From: Malachius bipustulatus | Lineage: Eukaryota; Arthropoda; Insecta; Coleoptera; Melyridae | Direction: 5' to 3' | NCBI GenBank assembly: GCA_910589415.1 | Contig: OU342636.1 | Span: forward strand, 5,376,437-5,440,436 | DNA length: 64,000 nucleotides | Shown here: piece by piece, positions 53,205 through 64,000 of the stretch | How positions within the stretch are numbered: position 1 is the stretch's first letter | Layout of the letters: every line of letters begins with the position of its first letter | Translations under genes and position numbers: made by a program | The notes under the pieces: generated by a model | What the model was told of the DNA's origin: nothing | What the model saw: the letters and a program-made list of their open reading frames with translations, nothing else | The model's database searches: none

Positions 53205-54775
53205 TCAACTATAAAGAGTTTGTGAGCCTTTGAGACTATATCGGAAATATGACATGCAAACGTAAATTGGTCGTTAAATAGCATGCCTATAAGTCTCTAG
53301 TTGTCACAGGTCTATTTAAGATGCAGTTATCAATGGAATAGTCAAAGACTATCTTGTTCTGCTTCCTGGAGAAAGACATGACGTTGCAGTATGATATATT
53401 TAGTAGTAGTCGATGTTTCCCACACCGCGAAACAAGATCATCGACATTCTGTTGCAGAACCAGACAATCGTTTGTAGAATTAATGCTTGCATGCATTTTA
53501 ATCAAGGCGTACATCAAGGCGTTGCAGTTGAGTAAAGATGGAAGATCATTAATCAACAGCAAAAACAGGAGGGGACCCAAATTTGAGCCCTGAGGCACTC
53601 CTGAGGTGGGAATGAATGTAGAGGATGTGAAATTCCGATACCTAACACACTGTATTCTTTCAAGAAGATTTATGATGTAAGTAGCGAAACAAGAGATGGA
53701 GCGAATCCATAGAGCTTTAGTTTCTCCAGCAGGACATAATGATCTACACCATCAAATGCCTTCTGGAACTCAGTATAGACCACGTCTACTTGACCTTTGA
53801 TATCGATAACCTCGGATGTAAACTGACAGAAAGTGGCCAAGTTTGTTACAGTCAATCGCATTGTGACAAATCCGTGCTGTGCTGGCGAAATAAAATTCTT
53901 TACATGGTTGTAAATATTGTTATGTATAATGCATTCAAAGCACTTTGAAAAATTGCACAGAAATCAAATGGGTCGATAGTTTTGGTAACATCGACTGCAT
54001 CCCCCTTTTTTAGGATGGAAGTTATCCAGGCCCGCTTCCTTAAAGTGGGAAAAATTGAGTCTTACCTATTATAAGATTAAACAGGATGTAGCGAGGTTTC
54101 ATGAAGACACCGGCACAGTCTTTAACAACAAAGCTCGGTATACCATCAGGTCCGGCGGTAAATGAGTCTTTCACCTGCCTCAAGCCAGACATTACTTCGT
54201 CCTCTGAAATAGATGCAATGAAAAGGGGCAATAAGTCACATTGGATTTCCAGATCACCAAGAGGAGGGTTTGGTTTAGATGCGGTATAGATTCCATTGAA
54301 AAACTCGCTGAAAGCATTTAAAATCAGGTCAGGAGCCGAAAGTTCATGCCCATTATACATCATAACTCCAGGTATTCGCGTTTGACCTCTCCTGTTTCGA
54401 ATAAACGACCAGAAATTTTTAGGTTCTCTGGTCAGTGAGGTTTGAATGTTATCCAGATAGTTTCTGTAAGCGGCCGATATGAGTTAGTTGGAGATGAGTT
54501 AGTGCGAAAATGTCTGAATCTGGTTTGACAATAAATAACCCCAGTCGATTTATACTTCCGATGATAATAGAATTTAGACCTTAGGTGTTGTACAATTTCA
54601 AGTGTGAACCAGCAAAGATAAATTCGTTTAGTGTTAAGAGTTTGTGAAAATTTTGGTACATCAACAATATCAAAAGAATTCGGAATTCTCCAGTCAGTGT
54701 TAAACAGTAGGTTATATAAGAGAACATAAGTTGGCTTTCCTGAAGTTGAACTGTCGAGTAGCAGTATTTAGTCGA
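53205..54775 (-). pseudogene. LINE L7, jockey-like, heavily decayed
   Basis: Minus strand: FTLEIVQHLRSKFYYHRKYK (linker), MMYNGHELSAPDLILNAF, AGPDGIPSFVVKDCAGVFMK, RLTVTNLATFCQFTSEVIDI, motif A as VVYTEFQKAFDGVDH (first catalytic aspartate changed to glutamate), MPQGSNLGPLLFLLLINDLP and then LMYALIKMHAS, where the two aspartates of YADD are missing. GKHRLLLNISYCNVMSFSRK follows, and the element ends about 53205 before the C-terminal third. It is dead by three independent lesions. Confidence 0.8.
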
Positions 54776-54783
54776 AAATTACT

Positions 54784-54870
54784 AACAGCGAGTATTATAA
54801 AGGGTCATTAAGTTAACGGGCAGATTTCTGTGGTCTGTGGCCATTTCTGAAGAAGGTATCGAGTCTAAAT
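54784..54870 (+). repeat. AAGGNTCATTAAG terminus fragment
   Basis: Third copy of the terminus at 47396 and 8504, including the outer GTATTATAAAGG and inner GGTATCGAGTCTAA; cut off by the next repeat. Confidence 0.6.
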
Positions 54871-54885
54871 TTTTATACAGGGTGA

Positions 54886-55330
54886 TGAAAATTAAGAGAT
54901 TTTTCATCACCCTGTAGAAAAATCTAAACTATGTACATAATAGAATACCTTGTAAAAAGTTAAGATAGGGACATGTAAGCCGTTTTTACATATCTTGAGC
55001 CGTTTTCAATGTGAGATGCTTTGAAAATTGAAAATTGCGATTTTCACTTGTTTATAACTCATAAACTACTCAACCTAAATTCCAATTGTGAAAACCACCT
55101 GTATTCGATTTTTCCAGGCAATTTAAAAATGCAATAATATAAAGGGTGTCCCCGTTAAAATAACGAAGCAGGTGTCAACTTCCGGTATTTCCGGAAGTGC
55201 GGCCATCTTGAAAATATTTTCATTGCATTTCTCATAGTCACTTATGTCTGGAAAATTTTAATTTTGAAACTGTAGGATCAATATTTCCCAAGATATGGCC
55301 GCTGTTCATTCTTAAATGCCCACCCGGTAC
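54886..55330 (+). repeat. Diverged half of the 0.86-kb palindromic element
   Basis: Corresponds to the right arm of 44658-45516: TACAGGGTGATGAAAATTAA, GGGACATGTAAGCCGTTTTT, AAAACCACCTGTATTCG, CCGGTATTTCCGGAAGTG. The left arm is absent. Confidence 0.8.
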
Positions 55331-56742
55331 ATAACTAGGCAACCCTGCAGCTGTTTCCATTTTCCAAAGCATGCTTTGGTGCTCAGTTGGTGATCAGTTT
55401 TAGTGCAAGCAAATTTTTAAAACAGTTTTACTCGGAAACAGGTCATTTTATCGTGATAGACAAAGAGGACCTTTTCCGAATATTTCTTCATGTTCTTCAA
55501 TTGTGTGTCTTCAAAACTCAGAAAAAAAATATTACGAAAAAAGTTATAGGCCTTTTTTGAAGGTCAAGGGCAGTTAAGGCCTTTTGATTTCGAGAGATTC
55601 AAGTCTAATTTGGACCAAGGATGTAAAGCAACATCAGTGGCAAGTGTGTCAAATTTTAAGAAAATCCCTACACTAGAAAAAAAGTTATAAAAAAATATTG
55701 ATTTAAAAAAATAAACTTTGGAGGCTTATAACTTTCTTATTTGTGAGTTTTCGAAAAAAAATTATAGATACTTTTGGCAATATTTCATCAAGTAGAATCA
55801 CCCCTTAAATTTTTTGCGCATAATTTCCGGACACCTGTATAGGTGCCATAGTGAAACTGTAGGAGCCGCGGATGTATATGTATATTTTCTTTATTTTTCG
55901 TTTTTCTTTATTTTGAGTCGTTTTCGTTGTACAGGGCCTTGAACTTAAGACATGACGATTTTCATTTGTTGATAACTCACAAACTTCTCAATTTAAACAG
56001 CAACGAAAAGCCAATCTTATTTTTTCTTCTCAGACAATCTAAAATGCAATAACATATAGGTGAAACAGTAAACAGTAAACATATCCACCAAGGGAACAAG
56101 GTTTCTCTGCAGTCCAGTTCGGACTTACCATTTTTATATAAATGTCATCTGAAGAAGAAAATATTGCGGTAAGTAGCAGCAACTTGCATTTTTTTAGCGA
56201 AGAAAAAAAGAAAGCATCAATTTTGGACATGTTCTGATTTTTTATAACTTTGAAAGTTTTTCTTCGAAAAACTGGACAACCAAATTGTTTCTTTTTCTTT
56301 TCACTTACGCTTTGTATTTCTGCATTTTTGTATTTTTGCGTTCCAAAGACACTTTAACTCCCGATATGTTTCAATTAATATTATTATTAACTCATTAATC
56401 ATTCATTAAATCCACTGAAATTCCGATTAAAAATCACTGTTTGTCTCCACTGCAGAAATAAAAAATCCAACAATTTGTTGACGCGTGTTCCTTTTTTTAC
56501 ACTGATGTTATCGCTTCAAATAGAAGAAGTCGCTAAGTCGCAACGCAAGTTCACGCAACAAAGTAGCATCATCAAGAAACATTGAGCAACTCACTGGAGC
56601 AGGTACAAACTTAACTTAATAGTCTAAAAACATCTTGAATAACATATACCTACATTTCACTTTTTTCAGATAACAAAGCACGCACACCATCCTGACGAGT
56701 AGTAGTTGGCCTAGTTTTTATACTTAATCATGTAGGGGTGTG
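55331..56742. other. Repeat fragments; no supported gene
   Basis: 55940-56062 is the uninterrupted, inverted counterpart of the SINE-split repeat at 29.7-30.3 kb. 55330-55810 is AT-rich with AAAAAGTTATA-type repeats. A possible tiny spliced frame near 56142 is discussed as a finding. Confidence 0.5.
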
Positions 56743-59486
56743 TTTTAGTGTATTTTTTAATAAAAAAATACACTATTGAGGACGACATCACTTTTCGAAA
56801 ATCACCCAAACTCATCAAATGTCCACCGATCATGACCCCCAGATCACGAAAAAGTGGTTTTCCAAAATTCACCTGCCCACGATATATATATATTTATATA
56901 TTTATACAGTTCTTGATTAGTTCTTGGGTATTTTATATATTTATATATATATTTATATATTTCTCCAAAAACGCGAAATTTCGATTTTCAAAACGCTCCT
57001 GTAGCTTTATTTTTGAAGATTAGTAAACGAAATTTTGGATCCTTATAAAGCTTTGGAATGACTTTAGATTTTCGTTGAAAAAATGTCCAAAAGTCGAATC
57101 ACTTCTACAGGGTGTCCTTTCAAAATTCCCGCAATCCGGTTCTTGTGGTATCATTTCAGGTCGCAGTTTTCAATCTAGGAGGCTGAAATTTTTGTGGGAG
57201 TAAGATATCCACAAGGAGTGGTCTGGTATTGCACTTGAGCAAAATCGGCCAAACCGTTTCAAAATGGCAGCCATTTGAATTTTTTGAAAATTTGCTATTT
57301 TTTGAGCCCCTGTATGAGCAAGATGGCAATAAAACTTTGAAATAAAATTAACAAGATTGGAGAAAACTATTTGAAATTTGAATTAAAGCAATAAAATTGG
57401 CATTATTTTTATTAATAAGCCAGTGGCGTGGGTAGGAAAAGGGTAAAAATGTCTAAATTTCTATAACCGTTTATGAGTTCATTTTTAAAGAAATTGAACT
57501 GAAATTTTCACAGTAGGCAAGTACACTAATATCCTTTAACCCTTAAAAGTTTCAAGAAGTAAATAAGAAAAATGACGGAGATATTAATATTTTTTTCATA
57601 TGATGTTTATTTCTGTAAAATTTTAAAACCGCTGCTGTAGCTTCATATTTAAGGATTAGTGAACGAAATTTTTTACCCTTGTGAAACTTCAAAATGACAT
57701 TTGATTTTCGTAAAAAAAATTTCCTAAAGCTGCGTTACTTCTACAGGGTGTCCCTCCAAATTAAAAACAAAAACCGTCTATGAGGCACGGTTTTCTGGTC
57801 GCAGTTTTCAATCTAGGGGGCTGAAATTTTTTTATGAGTAAGATAGCCGCAAGGAGCGTCTGGTTCTGTATTTGAGTAAAATCGAGCCGTTTCAAAATGG
57901 CGGCCTTTTCAATTTTAGAAAAAATTGCCAAAATTTGAACCCCTATACCTACCTACCTATAAGCAAGTTAGAAAAACAAATTTAAACCAAATTAACACGA
58001 TTGGAAGAAAATTATTTTAAATTTGAGTTAATGCAGTAAAATTTGCATATTTTTCATTAATAAGCCAGTGGCCTGGGTAGGAAAAGGGTAAAAATGGCTA
58101 AATTTCTATAACCGTTTATTAGCCTTTTTTGAAGGAATTGAGCTGAAGTTTTTCCAGTAGACAGTTTTAACCCAGATAGCACCGAGTGTCCTATGGACGT
58201 CCGTTGAGTATCCATTATACGTCCATTGGTCCATGGACAATAAATGGACGTCCTACGGACTTCTCCGCACGGACTTCCTATGTACGTCCACAAAGGTACG
58301 TCCATTGGACGTCCATCGAGTTATTTTTTACTATTGCGCATGACGTGCTGTCGCAGACAGGAAAAGAATAGCAGCACAAGTGCGCACGCACGCGCTAACC
58401 ACCTCATCTTCCATTCTTCCACTATCATACAACATTAATTCGTCCCAAGGAAAGACTTCCGCCATTCCCATCAAACTCAAGACTGCTAGCGTGAAGATGA
58501 AGACATCTGCATTATACAGTGAACAAAAGAAAGAAATTCGATGAATCTTTAATTTTTAGAGTTTGTGAAAAATCCAAAAACGAATATTTTCATTAAGTTT
58601 ATCAATATTATCATAAACTAATATAATTAACAACTTTTCAATGAAAATTACCAGATTTTACGTAAAACTTAATGATAGAAACACACGTAAGTAGGTAAGT
58701 ACCTAGTCGTTTTCCTGTATCTTTAGCCGTTATCAACTTTGTTTTCAAAACAGAAAATTACCGTATATACCTATCACTACATTAATTGGATTTTTCAAAA
58801 CTCTAAATTTCAAGACTTATCGAATATTTTCTGTCTTTTGTTCCTCACTATGATATTTATCAGCAAATGCTTTGTGGACATGCGATAACGGACTCTCTAT
58901 GGACATCCGATAACGGACTCCCTATGGACGTCCGATTACGGACATCCTATGGACGTCCGGTAACGGACATCCTGCGGATGTCCAAAGTTGTGACAAATGG
59001 ACACTGAGTGGACGTCCCATGGACGTCCATAGGACAAAAACGGACGTCCTATGGACGTCCATTGGTACATAGAGGGATGTCCATTGGACGTCCATAGGAC
59101 TACTTTGTGCTGTTTGGGAACATGATGTTTATTCCTCTAAAATTTCAAATTTTCGGTTTTCAAAATTCGCCTTTCACTTTTTGCGAATTTATTAAAGGTA
59201 GTGTAAAGAATAGTATTTTTTAAGTAAAGTTAGCCAGTGGCGGACACAGGAAAAGGAAAAAAAATTAAATTTGCCAATTTTTTTTTAATTTGTTAAATTT
59301 AAAAATCCATTCTAAGGCACGTGTCCAAACTAAATGAAATGAAATTTTCTCAGTAAACCATACTACGCTAATATGACCTGACTATGGAAAATTTCAGAAA
59401 TCCCATTTAAAAAGCGGTGAAAATATTGATAATTGAATCGCATAAAAATACACTATTTCTGCGATTGATGCGCAAGAAGGTTTTTT
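56743..59486 (+). repeat. Repeat family B, full copy 2, with internal insertion
   Basis: Same order as 34041-35847: family A head (56744-56893), TA-rich tract, tandem ~650-base units with CACTTCTACAGGGTGTCC and GTGGCGTGGGTAGGAAAAGG, terminal CGATTGATGCGCAAGAAGG and T-run. It carries a 948-base element at 58171-59118 replacing about 85 bases (equivalent to 35407-35490). The TA tract contains a short extra TCTTGATTAGTTCTTGGG. Confidence 0.8.
58171..59118. mobile_element. 948-bp MITE with CCCAGATAGCAC termini and GGACGTCC arrays
   Basis: Ends CCCAGATAGCAC and GTGCTGTTTGGG are 12-base inverted repeats with two mismatches. Just inside both ends are arrays of CTATGGACGTCCATTGGACG-type units (58186-58320 and 58865-59095), each containing the palindrome GGACGTCC; the middle is AT-rich. 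The absence of this block in the 34-kb copy shows it is an insertion. Confidence 0.85.
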
Positions 59487-60909
59487 GTTATTACATTATA
59501 TAAATTAATGTCACATACAACGACCGAGGATTGGTCTCATCTTATCAGTTGCGCGAACTTCACCAGAGTCATAGTATTTCTTTCTTTCTTTGCTATTGCT
59601 AAATAGAAACACTAGGTAGGTAAGCATCAGCATCATGCAATAAAGTGAACTATAAATAAATTAGTTATACAAAAGGTATGATATTACAAAATAATATAAT
59701 AAGTAATAAAGTATAAACTATGTGCATGAAATTGACTCACATCTTCGAAGATCTTTGCAGATTTTACGAAATTCACCAACAATAGATCCTTATAGGATAG
59801 AGAGGTACCTAAGTTATCAACCTACTAACTACCTACCTACTTATTAACTTTCTCTCGATTAGATTTGCACCGGCGGTGTATAGATCGGTTGAACTCAAAA
59901 CACAGCTTCACTAACAAAACAATAAGCCAAAAAAAAGTAACTTTTGCGTCCTGGAATTGTATGTTTACACTCAATTTAATTGTTTTAGTTATAATAAGCA
60001 AAAATAAGCTAGTAAAATAAGTCCGATCAGCTGTCTTTATTGTAGCGTATTGTAGGTATTACGCTGAGCTCTCGTCTCGCTACGCGTACAAACGCAACTC
60101 AACTGGACTCGACTCGGACTGGGTGCAAAATAATAATGATAACAACACAACAAACAAAAGACAAGAGCGAACAGAATCGAATCTAAAATCTAGATCAGAT
60201 CACATTCACATCACATATGAAACACGTGCTGCACGCCCGCGGTTCAGTTTTAGTTTAAGTACTTTAGCACTTCTCTTCTGTGGGACACCTGAGACCTGGA
60301 TCCCCCAGAATAAATAAATATGATATTATATTATTTCTATTATATTATATGATATGATATCATATTTCTGTTCGAGTCTCCAAATAATAATCTCACCGAT
60401 CAACTCAATTTTCAATTTAAGTACATTCTCTCTAGGTCACTACTATAGTATAGGCAGCCAGTAGGTAAGCAAGTAAAACATATTGCGTCACCTTGCTATC
60501 TGTATCTGTCTATTTATAATAGGTAATATGTATATAAACTTAATAATATAGGTAATAAAAATACATATTATCTGGTTTTCTAAACAATTCAACGGGACCG
60601 TTGCCGATTCGCATATTATCCTGTAGGTAATGGGTTCATATCATTATCAAAACCAAATTGTAATCCGCAAAACAAAAATGATAGGTTTTATGGAAAGTCC
60701 CATACCAAACAGAAGTCTGAACCTTTAACATATTATAGGATTTATATTTATCAAAAGAAAAACAAAAATAAAATCATCCCAAAGCTACACATAATAATTC
60801 TCACATATTCTATAAAACATACCAACGTTACCAGCAATACCAGGTTTTTAAGCTCACTTTTGAAAGAATTTAAGTTATTCAAGTTAGCAAGGCCAGATAA
60901 TAATAATAA
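59487..60909. other. No recognisable gene
   Basis: AT-rich spacer with TAGGTAGG runs and an ATATGATATTATATT tract at about 60320-60370. No supported frame. Confidence 0.4.
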
Positions 60910-62346
60910 TGTAACGCAGAAAAGAGGGAAAGAATTACTCACATGTAAATTCACAAATTTATTTCGTCAGGGCCGTCGCTTTTCTAGTCACTCACCGTTT
61001 CTCTTGCCTTGCGACGTCTCGGCTCACTCCCTAAAGAGTTTAAGACTTGCATAAGTGTCTTATTCCTCCTAAAGCTTGCTTAAGCTTATCATTAACTAAC
61101 GCTTAGCCTTCTTGGTAGCCTCTCTCTGGAGCTTTGACATTACCTTGCTGAAGATACGTAAATCACTGTTCAAGGTCATTGCTGAAGTTACTCGACTCAA
61201 GACTCTACTTAAGACATCTTGCTCTTAAGCCGTTGATCGTAGCCTTGCCAAGGATTACGGCGCCAAGGCACGCAGTGGTAACCAGGACCCACCTCGGTCC
61301 TCCCGATCTCAAGGTCATTCGCGGGAGGTCGGCAGGATCCTCTCGATCCTTCACTCCCGGGGAACCACCAGGCGGTCAGCAGGATCCATCTTGATCCTTC
61401 ACGTCCGGTTAGAGATCACTAGGCGTTCTGCAGGATCATCCTCTCGATCCTTCCCGCCCAGGCCACCATAGGCGTTCTGCAGGATCATCCTCTCGATCCT
61501 TCACGCCCGGTTCGAAACCACTCACGGGTGATCGGCAGGATCATCCTCTCGATCCTTCACACCCGGAACAAAGTCCGGCCACACTGGCCTCCACTCTGAC
61601 CTACACATGCAGGTCACGCAGGCCACACGGGCCGCTCTCAGGTCTCTCTCGGGTCTACACATGCAGACCACACAGGCATCACTTGCCTTCGGCCACCAAG
61701 CCGCTCTCAGCCTCACAGGCTACAGACCTTCTCTCAAACTAACACATGCACGGGCCACACAGGCCCACTAGAACTCTACGATCAACGCTCATTTCTGCTT
61801 TACACTTCAGCAATTTAGACATCTTCAGCATTAATTAACCTTTGTCTCTCAATAAGTACTTATCATGATTCTGTCTTTCACTGATTTACCTCTGTGCCTA
61901 TTCATGCTTTATTTATTCATGCGTTACATGCAGTTTCTCCTTTTGACTCTAAACAGATCTGAGCTCATTAACTTCGATTCTTAAGACAGGCTAATTATAA
62001 TTATTACCTTTATCAATTATATCTCAATTAATAATCATGATTACTTAAGTCTCTGTTGCTTATCCTAACTCTAATTAGGAATCCTAGGAATATGACACTT
62101 AGTGAGTAAATCAACTCACCTGTTATCTATTACAAAAGAACGCCAGAACGCACCAAACACAAACACAAGATCACCAACTCACTCGACGACTTTCAAAACA
62201 CAACTGATCGATCGGGAGTAGGTACTTACCACCCCGCGTCTTACGGTCAAGTAGGGTCATATGGATATTTCTTTTCTTTCACGCAACGGATGTTAATTCT
62301 TCAGCATCCGAATGTTTATATTAACAAAGCGACCGGTTGAGTTACT
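60910..62346 (-). repeat. LTR-like repeat, copy 1
   Basis: 1437 bases, starting TGTAACGCAG and ending GAGTTACT where copy 2 has GCGTTACA, so the ends are TG...CA with a 9-base inverted TGTAACGCA. Read on the minus strand, a TAATATAAAC box lies close to the start and AATAAA (plus 60958-60963) about 50 bases from the end, which suits an LTR in minus orientation. The middle is a VNTR (61314-61566). Confidence 0.6.
61314..61566 (+). repeat. VNTR, ~60-bp GGCAGGATCATCCTCTCGAT units
   Basis: Five units of GCAGGATCATCCTCTCGATC CTTCACGCCCGG with variable linkers; a shorter array lies at 62826-63034 in copy 2. GC-rich against AT-rich surroundings. Confidence 0.8.
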
Positions 62347-62428
62347 GGATTTCGATACCAAATATGTAATGAATGAGATGAATCAGATTTACGTCTTACA
62401 ATAATAATAATAATAATTTTATTAATAG

Positions 62429-63853
62429 TGTAACGCAGAAAAGAGGGAGAGAATTACTCACATGAAATACACAAATTTATTTCGTCGGGGCCGTCGTTTT
62501 TCTAGTCACTCACCGTTTCTCTTGCCTTGCGACGTCTCGGCTCACTCCCTTAAGAGATTAAAACTTGCATAAGTGTCTTATTCCTCTAAAGCTTGCTTAA
62601 GCTTATCATTAACTACTGCTTAGCCTTCTTAGTAGCCTCTCTCTAGGGTTTGACATCACCTTGCTGAAGATACGTAAATCACTGTTCAAGGTCATTGCTG
62701 AAGTTAGTCGACTCAAGACTCTACTCAAGACATCTTGCTCTTTAGCCGTTGATCGTAGCCTTGCCAAGGTTTCCGCGCCAAGGCACGCTGTGGTCACCAG
62801 GACCCACCTCGATCCTTCCGATCTCAAGGTCATTCGCGGGTGCGTCGGCAGGATCCTCTCGATCCTTCACTCCCGGGAGGCCACCAGGCGGTCAGCAGGA
62901 TTCCTTCACGTCCGGTTAGAGACCACTACCATTAGGCGTTCGGCAGGATCATTCTCTCGATCCTTCACGCCCAGTTACAGAAACTACTCACAGGCGATCG
63001 GCAGGATCATCCTCTCGATCCTTCACGCCCGGAACAAAGTCAGGCCACACTGGCCCTCCGCTCTGACCTACACATGCAGGTCACGCAGGCCACACGGGCC
63101 GCTCTCAGGTCTCTCGGGTCGACACCCGTTCTCAGCCTCACAGGCTACTGACCTTCTCTCGCCGCTCTCAGGTCTCTCGGGTCGACACCCGTTCTCAGCC
63201 TCACAGGCTACTGACCTTCTCTCAGGGACTTAAGCAAACACATGCACATGCACAGGCCACACAGGCCCACTAGAACTCTACGATCAACGCTCATTTCTAC
63301 TTTACACTTCAGCAATTTAGACATCTTCAGCATTAATTAACCTTTGTCTCTCAATAAGTACTTATCATGATTCTGTCTTTCACTGATTTACCTTTATGCC
63401 TATTCATGCTTTATTTATTCGTGCTTTACAAGCAGTTTCTCCTTTTGACTCTAAATAGATCTATGGATGAGCTCATTAACTTCTATTCTTAGACAGGCTA
63501 ATAATAATTACCTATAATCTTTCTCAATTATATCTCAATTAATAATCACGATTACTTAACTCTCTGTTGCTTATCCTAACTCTATTTATCTTAGGAATAG
63601 GACACTTAGTGAGTACATCAACTCACCTGTTACCTCTTACAAAAGAACGCCAGAATGCACTAAACACAAACACACACAAGTAATTCACCAACTCTCATGC
63701 GGCGACGTTCAAAGCACAACTGGTCGAGAGTAGGTACTTCCCGCGTCTTACGGTCAAGTAGGGTCATATGGATATTCCATTTCTTTCACGCAACGGACGT
63801 TAACTCTTTAGCATCCGGATGTTTATATTAACAAAGCGACCGGTTGCGTTACA
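62429..63853 (-). repeat. LTR-like repeat, copy 2
   Basis: 1425 bases, direct repeat of 60910-62346 with many small indels; ends TGTAACGCAG and TGCGTTACA. The copies are separated by only 82 bases, which hold no primer-binding site or polypurine tract that I can see. Minus-strand TATA-like box at about 63822-63828 and AATAAA at 62476-62481. A 190-codon plus-strand frame crosses it but follows the VNTR and lacks any domain. Confidence 0.6.
63098..63223 (+). repeat. Perfect 63-bp tandem duplication
   Basis: 63098-63160 is repeated exactly at 63161-63223 (GCCGCTCTCAGGTCTCTCGG ... CTGACCTTCTCTC); copy 1 of the LTR-like repeat has only one such unit. Confidence 0.9.
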
Positions 63854-63866
63854 TATCTACTGGATT

Positions 63867-64000
63867 TTATACAGGGTGAGTTTTTTTCAATGTTTAGTAC
63901 AGGGATCTCGTAAACTACTGCAGTTAGAGGAACGGTTAAATGAGGAAAGTAGTGCAGTTTTATGAGCTTAATTCGAAACAGCTTTTGTTTTTTTGAAAAT
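63867..64000 (+). other. Start of another TACAGGGTG-type repeat, cut by window end
   Basis: ATACAGGGTGAGTTTTTTTC followed by GGGATCTCGTAAACTACTGC has the form of a transposon terminus; continues beyond the window. Confidence 0.4.

Noticed and set aside
62661..63233. 190-codon plus-strand frame
   Set aside because: It follows the VNTR and the 63-bp duplication of the LTR-like repeat, has no domain, and its repeats of peptide reflect DNA repeats.

Overview
The window looks like intergenic DNA of a large, repeat-rich arthropod genome, most likely an insect. It is AT-rich, full of TAGGTAGGTAC-type microsatellites, and every coding-like stretch belongs to a transposable element. I see no host gene with a supported exon structure, no cellular tRNA or rRNA gene, no CRISPR array and no bacterial operon. 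The order is not decidable from the sequence; TAGGTA/TACCTA-rich spacers recall aphids, mealybugs or Lepidoptera, and that is only an impression.

Retroelements. There are nine non-LTR retrotransposon copies, all broken. Two copies of one jockey/CR1-like family (2.07-5.03 kb and 9.79-12.44 kb, minus) are very similar and probably young. Others lie at 18.3-19.9, 23.8-25.0 (with an RNase H domain), 27.5-28.7, 31.2-36.5 (plus), 41.9-45.7 (best preserved reverse transcriptase), 51.8-53.0 (R2/R4-like, plus) and 53.2-54.8 kb. A tRNA-derived SINE is at 29.74-30.24 kb. Two 1.43-kb LTR-like direct repeats close the window (60.9-63.9 kb).

DNA transposons. Remnants of mariner/Tc-like (1-1.3 and 14.5-15.0 kb), pogo/Tigger (15.7-17.4 kb), PIF/Harbinger (22.3-23.4 kb), P-element/THAP9-like (46.0-47.4 kb) and a TTAA-flanked piggyBac-type non-autonomous element (10.6-11.2 kb) can be recognised by protein motifs or target-site signatures. 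Many non-coding foldback or palindromic elements fill the rest; the largest is a 2.3-kb TA-flanked palindrome at 49.0-51.3 kb.

Most interesting. (1) Two stretches (41730-41795 and 46884-46935, both minus) fit a complete type I hammerhead ribozyme, and a third (about 47780-47815) fits with one catalytic base changed; these resemble the ribozymes known from Penelope-like elements. (2) A nested insertion series at 30.5-38.3 kb: a palindromic repeat was hit by a LINE (target duplication ATCTCGA), the LINE by a 2-kb foldback element, and the foldback by a 1.8-kb tandem-unit repeat; a separate palindromic element sits in the other arm of the host. (3) A 1.8-2.7 kb repeat family with internal ~650-bp units and a hairpin plus TA-microsatellite head, seen in two long and at least two partial copies.

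Nothing here works together as a pathway. The logic of the window is successive transposon insertion, with each insertion dated relative to the element it interrupts.
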